DNA of 64,000 bases from Fodinibius salipaludis (GCF_002287075.1 NZ_NSKE01000001.1:528795-592794), one strand, 5' to 3'. Positions 9,125 to 18,546 are shown, counted from the stretch's first letter. Notes: generated by a model from the letters alone, not told the origin. Translations and numbers: made by a program.

Positions 9125-9808
9125 GTGAAAAAAACAGCAGCGTACGGAGTCCATTTACTCACTGCTTTAGGGGCAGGACTTGGCTTGTGGGCACTTATTT
9201 TAACATATAACGGGTTTTATAAAGAAACAGTTTGGATACTTGCTGTGGCCGCCATCATCGATTCTGTTGATGGGGCACTCGCACGACTTACTCAAACAAA
9301 AGAACATGCCCCAGCAATTGACGGTGCCCTAATGGACAACATCGTTGATTTTATGACCTGGACTATTGCTCCCCTACTATGGATTTTTGCAACAATGAAC
9401 ATCCCTACGTGGGTACTGGTGATTTGTGCCATAGCAAGCATCTTTGGGTTTTCTAATACCAAAGCTAAAACGGATGACCATTTTTTCCTGGGTTTTCCAT
9501 CCTATTGGAACATTGTAGTATTCTACATTTTTCTACTTGACCTGCCTATTACTTTTGCTTCTGCAATTTTATTGATGTTTGCAATCGTAACATTCTTGCC
9601 TGTCAAGTTTGTTTATCCATCCCGAACAGAATATTTGCGTCTTTTTACTTTAGTCCTCGGTGGAGTGTTTATACTTCAACTTTCTATATTACTGTATTAT
9701 TTTGATCAGTCTCCGTCGTGGTTAATTTACAGTTCCTTTTTATTTCCGTTCTACTACTTCGGACTCTCCTTTTTTGTTAATATTAAATCACCCGAAACAT
9801 CCCACTAA
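9125..9808 (+). CDS. CDP-alcohol phosphatidyltransferase, phosphatidylcholine synthase (Pcs)-like
   Basis: 227 residues from a GTG start, nearly all hydrophobic helices. The CDP-alcohol motif is complete: DSVDGALAR followed by GALMDNIVD. Outside the motif it follows Pcs rather than PgsA or PssA: GVHLLTALGA at the N-terminus, KTDDHFFLGFPSYWN near 118 and FLPVKFVYPSR near 158 closely match what I recall of rhizobial Pcs. Pcs condenses CDP-diacylglycerol with choline to make phosphatidylcholine at the inner membrane. No choline transporter is nearby. Specificity for choline is inferred from the family resemblance. Confidence 0.8.
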   Translation: MKKTAAYGVHLLTALGAGLGLWALILTYNGFYKETVWILAVAAIIDSVDGALARLTQTKEHAPAIDGALMDNIVDFMTWTIAPLLWIFATMNIPTWVLVICAIASIFGFSNTKAKTDDHFFLGFPSYWNIVVFYIFLLDLPITFASAILLMFAIVTFLPVKFVYPSRTEYLRLFTLVLGGVFILQLSILLYYFDQSPSWLIYSSFLFPFYYFGLSFFVNIKSPETSH

Positions 9809-9861
9809 CTCTTCCGTATTATTTCTACAAAGACCAACAAAACCACTAACTGATATTGCTT

Positions 9862-10044
9862 ATGGGAGCTCGTTTAAAAAAGTCTCGAACTGATAAAATG
9901 ATTACCGGTGTCTGTGGTGGCATTGCTGAATATTTGGGATGGGATCCCACAATCGTCAGAATTATTTTTGTGGTGACCACTTTTCTTGGATGGGGTAGCC
10001 CCGTTCTCCTCTATTTTATCCTCGCTTTGGTAATGCCGGAATAA
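9862..10044 (+). CDS. PspC-domain small membrane protein
   Basis: 60 residues from ATG 9862; an in-frame TTG two codons earlier is less likely. The whole protein is one PspC domain: LKKSRTDKMITGVCGGIAEY, then WDPTIVRIIFVV and a C-terminal membrane helix (LLYFILALVMPE). PspC proteins are inner-membrane stress or toxin-related proteins. This is the minimal stand-alone form common in this phylum. It follows the Pcs-like gene by 53 nt and may be cotranscribed. Confidence 0.9.
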   Translation: MGARLKKSRTDKMITGVCGGIAEYLGWDPTIVRIIFVVTTFLGWGSPVLLYFILALVMPE

Positions 10045-10096
10045 CTCTCTCCCGAACGGTGTAATCAGTTTTGAAATTATAGCCCTATTTCATAAC

Positions 10097-10112
10097 TATG
10101 GATAGTTATCCA
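10097..10112. promoter_or_regulatory. Short perfect dyad ahead of the Gfo/Idh-like gene
   Basis: ATGGATA at 10097-10103 and TATCCAT at 10106-10112 are exact reverse complements with a 2-nt spacer, 21 nt upstream of the start at 10133. An overlapping dyad ATAACTA/TAGTTAT (10092-10109) adds to the symmetry. It could be an operator or a leader hairpin; nothing identifies a binding protein. Confidence 0.3.
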
Positions 10113-10132
10113 TCTTAACGAAAAACATAGTT

Positions 10133-10984
10133 ATGAGAATAGGCATCGTTGGTCCTGCCGACAGAGCAGTTGCATGGGAAAAACATTTGCGTCCCCATCG
10201 CACCGTCTCAGAGGTGGTTATCGCCGGCAAGCTGTCAGAAATTGGTGAAGTTAATGCATGCCTTCTGATGGATAACTACTCCAAAAACCTGGATCGCTTA
10301 CTTGCAGCAGTTAAAGCTGGATATCATACCTTTTTGATTGCCCCCATCCCCACCCAGACTAAGCAGATTGAAAAAGTTTATCACGCTGCTGAAGAATCAA
10401 ATGTTCTTGTTCAGTTTTCACACTGGCCTACTCTTGCTCCCGCTTCAAAATGGATGTCAAAAAAGATTGCAAAACCCTCATTTCTGCAAGTTAACCGTGA
10501 GCTGAATTATTCCGAATTTGTAGAGTCGGATCATCCTTTTGAGTATTACTGGATTGATGAGCTTGCGTTTTGCCTGCGATGGATAAACGGATCAGTACAT
10601 CACATAGATTTAAAAACAGTCGAACTATCAAAACAGCATTTGTACGCACTACATATACTATTACGCTTTGAAAGCGGGGCAACGGCCAATATTTATGTCA
10701 ACGTAACAGCAACGAACTCCCGACATCATCGGCTTGCCGCAAACAATCATTTTATTTTAGATTGCGATGTGTTAGAACAGTCCGTGCGGTTGGGAGAGGA
10801 AAATAGAGATGGGCACTTGTTCTTCAACAGTAAATCGTTCGATGCCAGCAAAGCAGCTGAATTAGCAGCGTTGAGCTTTCTGAAAGCTATCCAGTTTAAT
10901 CGTGAGACCATTTACAATGCCTACCATCTTTGGGAGTTAAACAAAACAATCGATAAGATTAAAAAAAGGCTGACCCGCGTTTAG
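10133..10984 (+). CDS. Gfo/Idh/MocA-like oxidoreductase, divergent
   Basis: 283 residues. The N-terminus MRIGIVGPADRAVAWEKHL and the pattern of a first Rossmann half followed by a mixed alpha/beta half fit a shortened Gfo/Idh/MocA protein. The usual EKP motif at the end of the nucleotide-binding part is replaced (FLIAPIPTQT near 80), so catalytic competence is doubtful. The substrate is unknown. Its stop overlaps the stop of the opposing SDR gene by 4 nt (10981-10984). A dyad at 10097-10112 precedes it. Confidence 0.65.
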   Translation: MRIGIVGPADRAVAWEKHLRPHRTVSEVVIAGKLSEIGEVNACLLMDNYSKNLDRLLAAVKAGYHTFLIAPIPTQTKQIEKVYHAAEESNVLVQFSHWPTLAPASKWMSKKIAKPSFLQVNRELNYSEFVESDHPFEYYWIDELAFCLRWINGSVHHIDLKTVELSKQHLYALHILLRFESGATANIYVNVTATNSRHHRLAANNHFILDCDVLEQSVRLGEENRDGHLFFNSKSFDASKAAELAALSFLKAIQFNRETIYNAYHLWELNKTIDKIKKRLTRV

Positions 10985-11841
10985 CCTTCTTTTTTGTGCA
11001 TCATCTTAAAAAATCCCTTCAACTCTTCGCGCGATCCAAGCTTATCAATAAAATTAAACTGTCCTGCGGAAAGACGTTCCCCTCCATCAATGACCACACA
11101 TTCTCCGGTAATATACGGAGCCATATCCGACATTAAGAACGTTGCAAGGTTAGCCAGTTCTTCTTTATCTCCATATCGTCCGGCGGGAATTTTAGACAAG
11201 AATTTTTGCTCAGCACTTTCATCGGGAACCAATCGCTCCCAAGCGCCCTTGGTGGGAAATGGCCCCGGAGCAATAGCATTTAATCGAATATCGTACGTTG
11301 CCCACTCATAGGCCAGCGACCGTGTCATAGCCAACACACCCGCTTTTCCACATGCAGAAGGCAATACAAACGCCGATCCGGTATCCTCAGAATAGGTGGT
11401 CACCATATTCAAGATATTGCCTTTACGATCTTCGTCAATTAGATAGTTGCCAAATACGTGTGTACAGTTAAACGAGCCATGCAATACGATATCAACTACG
11501 GCTTTAAAACCTCCGGGCGAAAGATCCTCGGAAGCCGACAAAAAGTTACCGGCCGCATTATTAACAAGACCGGTCATATTGCCAAAGTCGGATACAATTT
11601 CTCCAATCATCTCTTCGATGCGATCATAATTGCGCACATCAGCCACATAGTATTTTGCTGTGCTGTCACTGCTGACTTCTTCAATTTCCTCGACGGCCTT
11701 TTGGAGCTTCTCCTCCGTCCGACCGCAAATAGCAATATTACTGCCAAGTGAAGCAAATTTCTTGGCCATCGCTAATCCTAATCCACTTCCACCGCCTGTA
11801 ATTAAAATCGTTTGATCTGCTAACGTATCTGATGTAAACAT
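10981..11841 (-). CDS. SDR-family 2,4-dienoyl-CoA / trans-2-enoyl-CoA reductase-like protein
   Basis: 286 residues from ATG 11841; a TTG six codons upstream is less likely. The NAD(P) motif is TGGGSGLG near residue 17, and LVNNAAGNF is near 90. The usual catalytic YxxxK is replaced by SACGKAGVLAM (Ser in the Tyr position, Lys kept). This pattern, with the GPFPTKGAWERL loop, is typical of dienoyl-CoA reductases of the DECR type and peroxisomal-type enoyl-CoA reductases. It would help degrade unsaturated fatty acids. It is the last gene of the minus-strand beta-oxidation block, 51 nt behind the thiolase. Confidence 0.8.
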   Translation of the reverse strand: MFTSDTLADQTILITGGGSGLGLAMAKKFASLGSNIAICGRTEEKLQKAVEEIEEVSSDSTAKYYVADVRNYDRIEEMIGEIVSDFGNMTGLVNNAAGNFLSASEDLSPGGFKAVVDIVLHGSFNCTHVFGNYLIDEDRKGNILNMVTTYSEDTGSAFVLPSACGKAGVLAMTRSLAYEWATYDIRLNAIAPGPFPTKGAWERLVPDESAEQKFLSKIPAGRYGDKEELANLATFLMSDMAPYITGECVVIDGGERLSAGQFNFIDKLGSREELKGFFKMMHKKEG

Positions 11842-11892
11842 AAAGGATAGATTTTGCAAGGGCTTATCGCAGTAAGCCCTTGCATTGCAAAG

Positions 11893-13080
11893 TTAATTTA
11901 AATTCTCAAAAATACCGGCAGCACCCATACCTCCCCCCACACACATAGTCACCATACCGAACTGTTTATCCAGTCGCTGAAGGTCGTGTAGAATTTGTGT
12001 CGTAAGCTTTGCACCGGTACAGCCAAGCGGATGTCCCATAGCAATAGCACCGCCATTAATATTGACGATTTCTTCATCCAACCCGAGTTCACGAATTACA
12101 GCTAAAGACTGTGCCGCAAACGCTTCATTTAACTCTATTAAATCGATATTCTCCAAATCAAATCCGGTTTGCTTAAGCACTTTTGGCACTGCCTCAACCG
12201 GACCGATTCCCATAATTTCTGGCGGCACACCGGCTACTGAAAAACCGTGGTACTTCGCGATGGGCTTTAGTCCCAGTTCATCTGCTTTTTCTCTACTCAT
12301 CACAATTACCGCTGCCGCAGCATCATTCATTTGTGATGAATTTCCTGCCGTTACCGATCCCCCTTGCTTAAAAGCGGGATTTAGCTTAGCCAGAATTTCT
12401 TCGGAGGTGTCGCTCCGCGGACCTTCATCCGTATCAAAAATAAATTCGGTCTCCTCTACTTCACCATCAGCCGTTACTTTCTTTTCTTTCACTTCGATGG
12501 GTACAATCTGATCCTCAAAATAGCCTTCATCCCAAGCCTTCAAGGCACGCTGGTGACTGCGATAGGCAAAAGCGTCCTGGTCTTCACGACTCACATCATA
12601 CTTATCTGCCACATTTTCGGCCGTCAATCCCATATTGATATATATTTCGGGATAATTGTCCACCAAATCGGCATTTAAGCGTGAAACATATCCCCCCATG
12701 GGCACAAGCGACATCGATTCTACGCCTCCGGCAATGATTACGTCCGCACCTCCCACCATGATACGCTCAGCGGCTTGAGCTATCGTTTGTAATCCGGATG
12801 AACAGAACCGATTCATCGTGGCAGCCGGAACAGAAGGCGGAAGTCCACCTAAAGCAGCAGCTTGACGGGCAATATTCAATCCCTGTGCCGCTTCAGGAAA
12901 TGCACAACCCATGATTACGTCATCGACCTGTTCGGGTTGCAGATTTGGTGCCCGTTGTAGTAAATTCTTGATCACTTCTCCACCCAGCGTATCAGGTGCA
13001 GTAAAACGCAGTGATCCCTTATTCGCTTTTCCAGTTGGCGTTCGCGCAGCAGCAACAATTACAGCTTCTTTGGTAGTCAT
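11893..13080 (-). CDS. fadA: Acetyl-CoA C-acyltransferase (3-ketoacyl-CoA thiolase)
   Basis: 395 residues, normal thiolase length. The acylated Cys is in [10 protein letters not shown] (near 90), the catalytic His in [16 protein letters not shown] and the second Cys in [10 protein letters not shown] at the C-terminus. It performs the last step of beta-oxidation, cleaving 3-ketoacyl-CoA to acetyl-CoA and a shortened acyl-CoA. It lies behind the FadB-like gene on the same strand, with a stop-proximal hairpin (13134-13190) in the 109-nt gap. A different thiolase of the paa type is encoded at 44322. Confidence 0.95.
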   Translation of the reverse strand: MTTKEAVIVAAARTPTGKANKGSLRFTAPDTLGGEVIKNLLQRAPNLQPEQVDDVIMGCAFPEAAQGLNIARQAAALGGLPPSVPAATMNRFCSSGLQTIAQAAERIMVGGADVIIAGGVESMSLVPMGGYVSRLNADLVDNYPEIYINMGLTAENVADKYDVSREDQDAFAYRSHQRALKAWDEGYFEDQIVPIEVKEKKVTADGEVEETEFIFDTDEGPRSDTSEEILAKLNPAFKQGGSVTAGNSSQMNDAAAAVIVMSREKADELGLKPIAKYHGFSVAGVPPEIMGIGPVEAVPKVLKQTGFDLENIDLIELNEAFAAQSLAVIRELGLDEEIVNINGGAIAMGHPLGCTGAKLTTQILHDLQRLDKQFGMVTMCVGGGMGAAGIFENLN

Positions 13081-13133
13081 AAGTCAAAGTATTAAGTAGA
13101 AAGTTTTAGGGAGTTTCTTCATCAAATTATCAA

Positions 13134-13190
13134 AGAATTCAGGAGTCAGAACACAGAAAAACTTCTTCTATATTCTGAGTTCAGAATTCT
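13134..13190. repeat. Imperfect inverted repeat directly behind fadB stop
   Basis: The left arm AGAATTCAGGAGTCAGAA (13134-13151) matches the reverse complement of the right arm (13173-13190) at 15 of 18 positions. The right arm touches the fadB-like stop codon (13190-13192). The words AGAATTC and CTGA(G/A)TTC recur in the hairpin at 43741-43812. Confidence 0.75.
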
Positions 13191-15562
13191 TAATTCCTCA
13201 GTGGTTTACCTTTCTTGAGCATGTGCTCTATTCGGGCTTGGGTTCGTTCATCTTCCAAGAGTTCTAAAAAGGCCTCACGTTCAAGACGCAAGATATAATC
13301 TTCAGGCACCTCTTGCGGCTCGCTCAAATCACCACCACTCATTACATAGGCTACCTTCTCAGCCACCACCTTGTCATAATCCGTAATAAAATTTGCCTCC
13401 TGCATGATATGAAGCATCATCTTCAATGAACTTAACGCCTCATTTCCAAGCACTTTAACCATTGGTTTTTTTGGTGGGTAGTACCCAGCATCTGCCATTT
13501 GTTTGGCCTCTGCTTTGGCATTGGCTATCAGTAGATCCCGATTCATAATGATGGAATCCGAATCGCGCAAATACCCATATTCTCTGGCCTTGGGCGCGCC
13601 GTCAGACACTTTAGCCATCCCAATCGTCTTAAACTTCTCTTTAATATTCGGCATGGGATCAACTTGTTCATCTTCTAACAAACCTTGCATCGTTCGCAGC
13701 AGTACTTCCTTTGTTCCCCCTCCGGCCGGGAGTAATCCAACGCCCACTTCCACCAAGCCGGCATACAATTCATGATGCGCTACCACCTTATCAGCATGGA
13801 GAATAAATTCCACTCCGCCGCCAAGTGACCGGCCAAAAGGTGCTACGACTACAGGAAACGGACGATACCGTAATCCCACGGCCACATCCTGGAAATTCTT
13901 TGCCGCTTGCCTGACCTGTTCTTTCTCTCCTTTCTGCCAGGCCCCCATCGCCTCCATCAAGTTGGCACCATAGGTAAAATTATTGCCATCATGACTAATA
14001 ACCAGTCCATCAAATTGTTCCTCAACTATATCACAGGCTTTCTTCAGTGATTGGACGAGCTCAAAGCCCAGCGTGTACTGCTTAGTTCGAAATTCAAAAA
14101 GTGCAATGCCATCACCTAAATCGTACAACCCGGCGCTGTCGTTGCCAAAAACCTCTTTATTATTAGATTTAAGTGTAGCAACCTGAATAGCTCCCTTTGC
14201 TGGCGGACTCAGCTTCTCAACGTCTCCGGTTGCCAAATTATAGACCGTTCCCTCTTCCTTGTCATAAAAGTGATCTCGTCCGCTGTCGAGCATAGCCAGA
14301 ACATTGTGAGGCACATCCAGTCCTTCATCCTGCATACGCTCGACTGATTCCTTAACACCAATAGCATCCCAGCGCTCAAACGGCCCCAATTCCCAGTTGA
14401 AGCCCCATTTCATAGCGCGGTCAATGGCTTCCACTGAGTCTGTTATTTCAGGAATACGATTAGCTGAATACAGCAGCAAATCGCAGTGTACTTTCCATAA
14501 AAACTGTCCTACTTCGTCATCCTGATTGACTAAAAATTTCAATCGTTCCTCGGAAGTTTTAAACTTTTTCTTAGCCTCGGTTGCGCTTTCAAATTCAGGC
14601 TCAATCTGCGATTCGTATTTCCCCGTTTCGGGATTGATGACTTTATATTCCTTGCCCGAATCGGTGCGCACCTTTTTGTAAAACCCTTCTCCCGCTTTGT
14701 TGCCGTGTTTCCCATCTTCTACCATCTGCTCAAAAGTATCAGGCAGATCGAACACTTTGCGCCGTTCGTCATCTGGAATAGCTGGATACAAATTCGTTGC
14801 CACGTGATGAATTACATCCAAGCCGGACATATCGGCAGTTCTAAAGGTTGCTGCTTTAGAGTAGCCGGTAAGTGTTCCCAACAGATAATCAATCTCCTCG
14901 GCACGGAAATTCCCGTTAAAAAAGTGCGGCATGATACTGGCCATCGAGAAGATTCCGATGCGATTGGCAATAAAATTGGGCGTATCCTTACACTTCACCA
15001 CACCCTTACCCAAATCACGCTCACAAAAACGACTCATATATTCTACGACTTCATCAGCAGTGGATTCGGTGGGAATAAGCTCCAACAGTTTCATATACCG
15101 GGGCGGATTGAAAAAATGTGTGCCCAGAAAATGCTCTTTAAATTCATCCGAACAATCCTCACTAATATCTCCAATTGGCAAACCGGAGGTATTCGAACTC
15201 ACGATCGTCCCCTCAGTTCGAACATCTTCAATTTGAGACATCATATCTTTTTTGATATCCATTTTTTCGATGATGGCCTCGCAAACCCAATCAACTTCCT
15301 TGATGATATCCAGATCATCGGTAAAATTTCCGGGCTCGATGCGGTCCGCGTATTCCGGCAATCCCAGCGGCGACGGATTCATCTTTTTGAGTTTTTTTAT
15401 ATTATCTAAAACCGTCTGATTGGGATTCTCACTCTCCTCATCCTTGAGATCAAGGAGCCATACCTGCATTCCGGCATTAACACAATGTGCCGCAATTTGG
15501 CTACCCATCGTTCCTGATCCAAGTACCGCTACTTTCTGAATATCATATTTGCTTGTGGACAT
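13190..15562 (-). CDS. 3-hydroxyacyl-CoA dehydrogenase / enoyl-CoA hydratase fusion
   Basis: 790 residues. The order is dehydrogenase first, as in FadN of Bacillus, not hydratase first as in E. coli FadB. The NAD site AVLGSGTMGSQIAAH is near residue 14, HFFNPPRYMKLLELIP near 150 and the dehydrogenase C-terminal domain runs to about 420. The crotonase part covers about 480-680, with FGRSLGGGVEFILHADKVV and the following VEVGVGLLPAGGGTKE, which carries a crotonase-type Gly-rich turn. It catalyses hydration and oxidation in beta-oxidation and works with the thiolase behind it. Start at ATG 15562. Confidence 0.94.
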   Translation of the reverse strand: MSTSKYDIQKVAVLGSGTMGSQIAAHCVNAGMQVWLLDLKDEESENPNQTVLDNIKKLKKMNPSPLGLPEYADRIEPGNFTDDLDIIKEVDWVCEAIIEKMDIKKDMMSQIEDVRTEGTIVSSNTSGLPIGDISEDCSDEFKEHFLGTHFFNPPRYMKLLELIPTESTADEVVEYMSRFCERDLGKGVVKCKDTPNFIANRIGIFSMASIMPHFFNGNFRAEEIDYLLGTLTGYSKAATFRTADMSGLDVIHHVATNLYPAIPDDERRKVFDLPDTFEQMVEDGKHGNKAGEGFYKKVRTDSGKEYKVINPETGKYESQIEPEFESATEAKKKFKTSEERLKFLVNQDDEVGQFLWKVHCDLLLYSANRIPEITDSVEAIDRAMKWGFNWELGPFERWDAIGVKESVERMQDEGLDVPHNVLAMLDSGRDHFYDKEEGTVYNLATGDVEKLSPPAKGAIQVATLKSNNKEVFGNDSAGLYDLGDGIALFEFRTKQYTLGFELVQSLKKACDIVEEQFDGLVISHDGNNFTYGANLMEAMGAWQKGEKEQVRQAAKNFQDVAVGLRYRPFPVVVAPFGRSLGGGVEFILHADKVVAHHELYAGLVEVGVGLLPAGGGTKEVLLRTMQGLLEDEQVDPMPNIKEKFKTIGMAKVSDGAPKAREYGYLRDSDSIIMNRDLLIANAKAEAKQMADAGYYPPKKPMVKVLGNEALSSLKMMLHIMQEANFITDYDKVVAEKVAYVMSGGDLSEPQEVPEDYILRLEREAFLELLEDERTQARIEHMLKKGKPLRN

Positions 15563-15607
15563 AAATATCTATGTTCTATGTAATAAGTTATTAATTGCTA
15601 AATTAAC

Positions 15608-15640
15608 CACGCAAAATCACGAAGGCCCCAAGACACTAAA
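15608..15640. repeat. Single arm of a CACGAAGGC-type intergenic repeat
   Basis: The words ACCACGCAAAATCACGAAGG then AAGACACTAAAAG lie 5 nt from the acyl-CoA synthetase stop (15646-15648, minus). I recognise this word pattern from dispersed intergenic repeats in other genomes (from memory). No second arm is visible, so this may be a remnant. It shares its stop-proximal placement with the hairpins elsewhere in the window. Confidence 0.4.
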
Positions 15641-15645
15641 AGTAT

Positions 15646-17448
15646 TTAATTATTTGCCTTTGGCTCCTCTTCCTGGTAAATCGATTCGATTTCATCTTCA
15701 TAACGTTCTTTAACGACCGGGCGTTTAACTTTCAGTGTGGGCGTAAGTTCACCGGATTCGATAGAGAAAGGAGTTTCCAGCAACACAAACTTTTTGACCG
15801 TTTCCCAAGGGGAAAGTTGCTTATTCACTTTATCGACTTCACGCTGTATAAGTCTTTGAACTTCCGGGTCTTCATTTGCAGGATCCGAAACAGACTTACC
15901 ACGTCCCTTCAACCACTTTTTGGCATTTCCATAATCCGGTACGATCAAGGCCGAGCAGAATTTTCGCTGATAGCCAATCACCATAGCCTGATCAATAAAT
16001 CCACTTTCGCTGAGTAAGTTTTCAATAGTCTGTGGAGCAACATATTTACCGGTAGATAACTTAAATACCGATTTTTTTCGATCAGTAATATACAAGTAAT
16101 CATCTTCAAGCTTACCTACATCACCAGTCATAAACCAGCCGTCATCGTTAAATACTTCGTCCGTTTTTTCTGGATTATTATAGTATCCTTCCATTACATT
16201 GGGCCCTTTTGCAAGAATCTCTCCATCATCGGCAATTTTAATATCTACATTCGAAAGCGGTCTCCCGGAACTACCTACACGCATATGATCTTTGTCATTA
16301 ACGGACAACACAGGCGATGTCTCTGTAAGTCCGTATCCCTGCATACAAATGAGTCCCAAGGCATTCATAAATCGGAATAAATTAGGCGAAAGAGCGGCAC
16401 CACCACTTACCATTCCCAACAGGTTGCCTCCGAAAAGTTCACGGATTTTTGAATACACCAGTTTATCCGCAATCTTATGCTTAATGGCATCCAATCCGCT
16501 GGGGGGATTTTCGGGATCATATTCCTCAGCCCGATTTATAGCCCAGTAATAGAGCTGCTTTTTGAGTCCGCTCATCTCCTGTCCCTTTACCTTAATTCCG
16601 GTATGAATTTTTTCCAGAAGTCGAGGCACTGTTGCAAAGTAATAGGGTTTTACATATTCAAAGTCATCACGAATTTCATCTACTTCCTCGATATAATAAA
16701 TAGGATATCCCATACTCAGATACATATAGGTAATCATTCGCTCAAAAACATGCGAAAGCGGCAGATAGGATAGCATCTTTTCATGCTCTCGGACGGTTTC
16801 ATCAAACGGAACACGCTCCAACGATGCCAGCAAGTTCGAAGCAATGTTATTGTGTGTGAGCATTACCCCTTTGGGATCGCCGGTTGTGCCCGATGTATAG
16901 ATAAGCGAAGCGAGATCATCCGGCCCTACCTTTGATCGCAATTCTTCAAACAGATCCGGATTCTCTTCATGCTTTTTTGCTCCCATTTCGAGGATGTCAT
17001 CAAACTCTTTGAGTTTACCGTGCTTGGAGCCAAATATGGAAATTATAGCTTTAACATTCTCTATCTCTTTAATAATTGGCTTCGTTTCGGCAAAAAGCTC
17101 ATCATTAGAAACAATGTGCACTTTTGCCTCAGAGTTCTCCAAAATGTACTTAATCTGCTCTGCCGGCTGCGTAGTATAAATAGGAACGTTTACCGCACTT
17201 AATGAAAGAATTGCCTGATCGCAAATCACCCATTCAGCGCTGTTTTCAGAATGCAGGCTTACTGTATCACCGGCTCGTACACCGAGCTCGTACAACCCAA
17301 GGGCAAAATTACGAACTTTCTCCTGGAACTCCTCCTTACTCGTTTCAACCCATTCTCCATTCCGTTTTGTAGAAATGAATACATCTTTGTCATGCTTTTG
17401 TATCCCCTTTTCAATCTCTGAAACAATAGTAGTCGGATCGTAAGCCAT
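15646..17448 (-). CDS. Long-chain acyl-CoA synthetase (AMP-forming)
   Basis: 600 residues from ATG 17448; an in-frame TTG ten codons upstream is weaker. The P-loop-like AMP motif LIYTSGTTGDPKGVMLTH is near 181, YLPLSHVFERM follows, GYGLTETSPVLSVN is near 370, and the hinge region TGDVGKLEDDYLYITDRKKS is near 440. This matches the FadD15-type long-chain synthetases of bacteria. It activates fatty acids with ATP and CoA for the beta-oxidation genes behind it. It is the first gene of that minus-strand block and is divergent from a hotdog thioesterase at 17588. Confidence 0.93.
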   Translation of the reverse strand: MAYDPTTIVSEIEKGIQKHDKDVFISTKRNGEWVETSKEEFQEKVRNFALGLYELGVRAGDTVSLHSENSAEWVICDQAILSLSAVNVPIYTTQPAEQIKYILENSEAKVHIVSNDELFAETKPIIKEIENVKAIISIFGSKHGKLKEFDDILEMGAKKHEENPDLFEELRSKVGPDDLASLIYTSGTTGDPKGVMLTHNNIASNLLASLERVPFDETVREHEKMLSYLPLSHVFERMITYMYLSMGYPIYYIEEVDEIRDDFEYVKPYYFATVPRLLEKIHTGIKVKGQEMSGLKKQLYYWAINRAEEYDPENPPSGLDAIKHKIADKLVYSKIRELFGGNLLGMVSGGAALSPNLFRFMNALGLICMQGYGLTETSPVLSVNDKDHMRVGSSGRPLSNVDIKIADDGEILAKGPNVMEGYYNNPEKTDEVFNDDGWFMTGDVGKLEDDYLYITDRKKSVFKLSTGKYVAPQTIENLLSESGFIDQAMVIGYQRKFCSALIVPDYGNAKKWLKGRGKSVSDPANEDPEVQRLIQREVDKVNKQLSPWETVKKFVLLETPFSIESGELTPTLKVKRPVVKERYEDEIESIYQEEEPKANN

Positions 17449-17587
17449 AGCAGTACTATATTTAATTGTTGATGACAATCTTTACCAATAATTTAAACGA
17501 TTGCGGATGATTTAAAAGTCTATTTAAATTTATCTTCCATTTTGGTAATTAACCTGCATCCACTAATCAATTGTAACAGAATCATTT

Positions 17588-18016
17588 ATGTATATCCAAC
17601 CTAATATTAAAAAACGTGTTGAAAAATTTCTTTCTATTTCAGAAAAAAACATGGGAGATGCTCTTGGCATCGAATTCACTTCCTTCAAATCTGACGAAGT
17701 AAAAGCCACTATGCCCGTCAATAAAAATACCGTACAACCCTTCGGATTACTCCATGGAGGAGCTTCTGTTGCTCTTGCTGAAACCTTGGCATCTGTCGGG
17801 GCCTGGCTCAATATCGAGGAAGAAGGAAAAACAGCAGTGGGTGTTGAGATCAATGCCAATCATGTACGTGCTGCCCGTAAAGGAGAAACGGTGCACGGCG
17901 TTTCTAAACCCATCCACAAAGGACGTCAAACCCAGGTGTGGGAAACCAAAATTTTTAATGAGGATGAGAAGTTGGTTTGTATATCAAGGTGTACGCTGGC
18001 TGTGGTAGATGTTTAG
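17588..18016 (+). CDS. PaaI-type hotdog thioesterase
   Basis: 142 residues from ATG 17588. The hotdog core holds NKNTVQPFGLLHGGASVALA (near 42) with the HGG turn and a following acidic residue (AETLAS), as in PaaI/MenI/YbdB enzymes. It hydrolyses an acyl- or aryl-CoA thioester in the cytoplasm. It is divergent from the acyl-CoA synthetase, so a role in fatty acyl-CoA turnover or menaquinone synthesis (DHNA-CoA hydrolysis) is possible. A second PaaI protein is encoded in the paa operon. A four-helix-bundle element starts at the last base of its stop codon. Confidence 0.85.
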   Translation: MYIQPNIKKRVEKFLSISEKNMGDALGIEFTSFKSDEVKATMPVNKNTVQPFGLLHGGASVALAETLASVGAWLNIEEEGKTAVGVEINANHVRAARKGETVHGVSKPIHKGRQTQVWETKIFNEDEKLVCISRCTLAVVDV

Positions 18017-18535
18017 TTGTGAGTATTGAGATATGAGACTTCAGTGCAATTTCTTATAAAATAATCTGTAAGGATAGTCTGACTATTCGGTCATACTAAC
18101 AAGCTAAATAGTAATTAAAAAACTTCTATTATGCACCGATACAAAAAGTTAGATATCTGGAAACGATCAATCTCCTTAGCAACTGATATTTATGAGGTAA
18201 CTACAAACTTTCCGGCTGAAGAAAAATATGGATTAGTATCTCAACTACGAAGATGTGTTGTATCAATTGGATCAAATATTGCTGAAGGAGCAGGACGAAA
18301 TACTAATAAGGATTTCAAACGCTTCTTAAGTATTGCATACGCATCTTCCTGTGAATTAGAAACGCAACTGATCATTGCAAAAAATTTAGATATACTGCCT
18401 TCCAAAGCTGGCAAAATCCTATTGAGTGAGATTAATCAACTTCAAAAGATGATTTTCACTTTCTCCAAGAAATTAACTCCTGCATAGAAAAATACTACCA
18501 AACAATCTCAATACTCACTACTCAAGACTCATCAC
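18016..18535. mobile_element. Candidate small element: inverted repeats enclosing a four-helix-bundle gene
   Basis: The left arm (18016-18040, begins GTTGTGAGTATTGAGATATG) matches the reverse complement of the right arm (18511-18535) at 17 of 25 positions. Both arms are built of TGAGT/TTGAG words. They enclose 470 bp with one small gene (18131-18487). Nearly the same words form the gene-less hairpins at 37555-37591 and 44241-44314. The left arm starts in the stop codon of the thioesterase gene. Mobility is inference; no target duplication is evident. Confidence 0.5.
18131..18487 (+). CDS. Four-helix-bundle protein (23S rRNA intervening-sequence protein family)
   Basis: 118 residues from ATG 18131. 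The family signature is clear: YKKLDIWKRSISLATDIYEV at the N-terminus, then LVSQLRRCVVSIGSNIAEG and a final pair of helices with ELETQLIIAKNL. Homologues are encoded in intervening sequences inside bacterial 23S rRNA genes and in many stand-alone intergenic copies; the Avd protein of diversity-generating retroelements shares the fold. The molecular role of stand-alone copies is unknown. This one is isolated between converging genes and lies inside inverted repeats (18016-18535). Confidence 0.9.
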   Translation: MHRYKKLDIWKRSISLATDIYEVTTNFPAEEKYGLVSQLRRCVVSIGSNIAEGAGRNTNKDFKRFLSIAYASSCELETQLIIAKNLDILPSKAGKILLSEINQLQKMIFTFSKKLTPA

Positions 18536-18546
18536 CCAATACTACT

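Noticed and set aside
14705..15409. 234-residue open frame antisense to the FadB-like gene
   Set aside because: Shadow of a well-supported gene; no start context or family.
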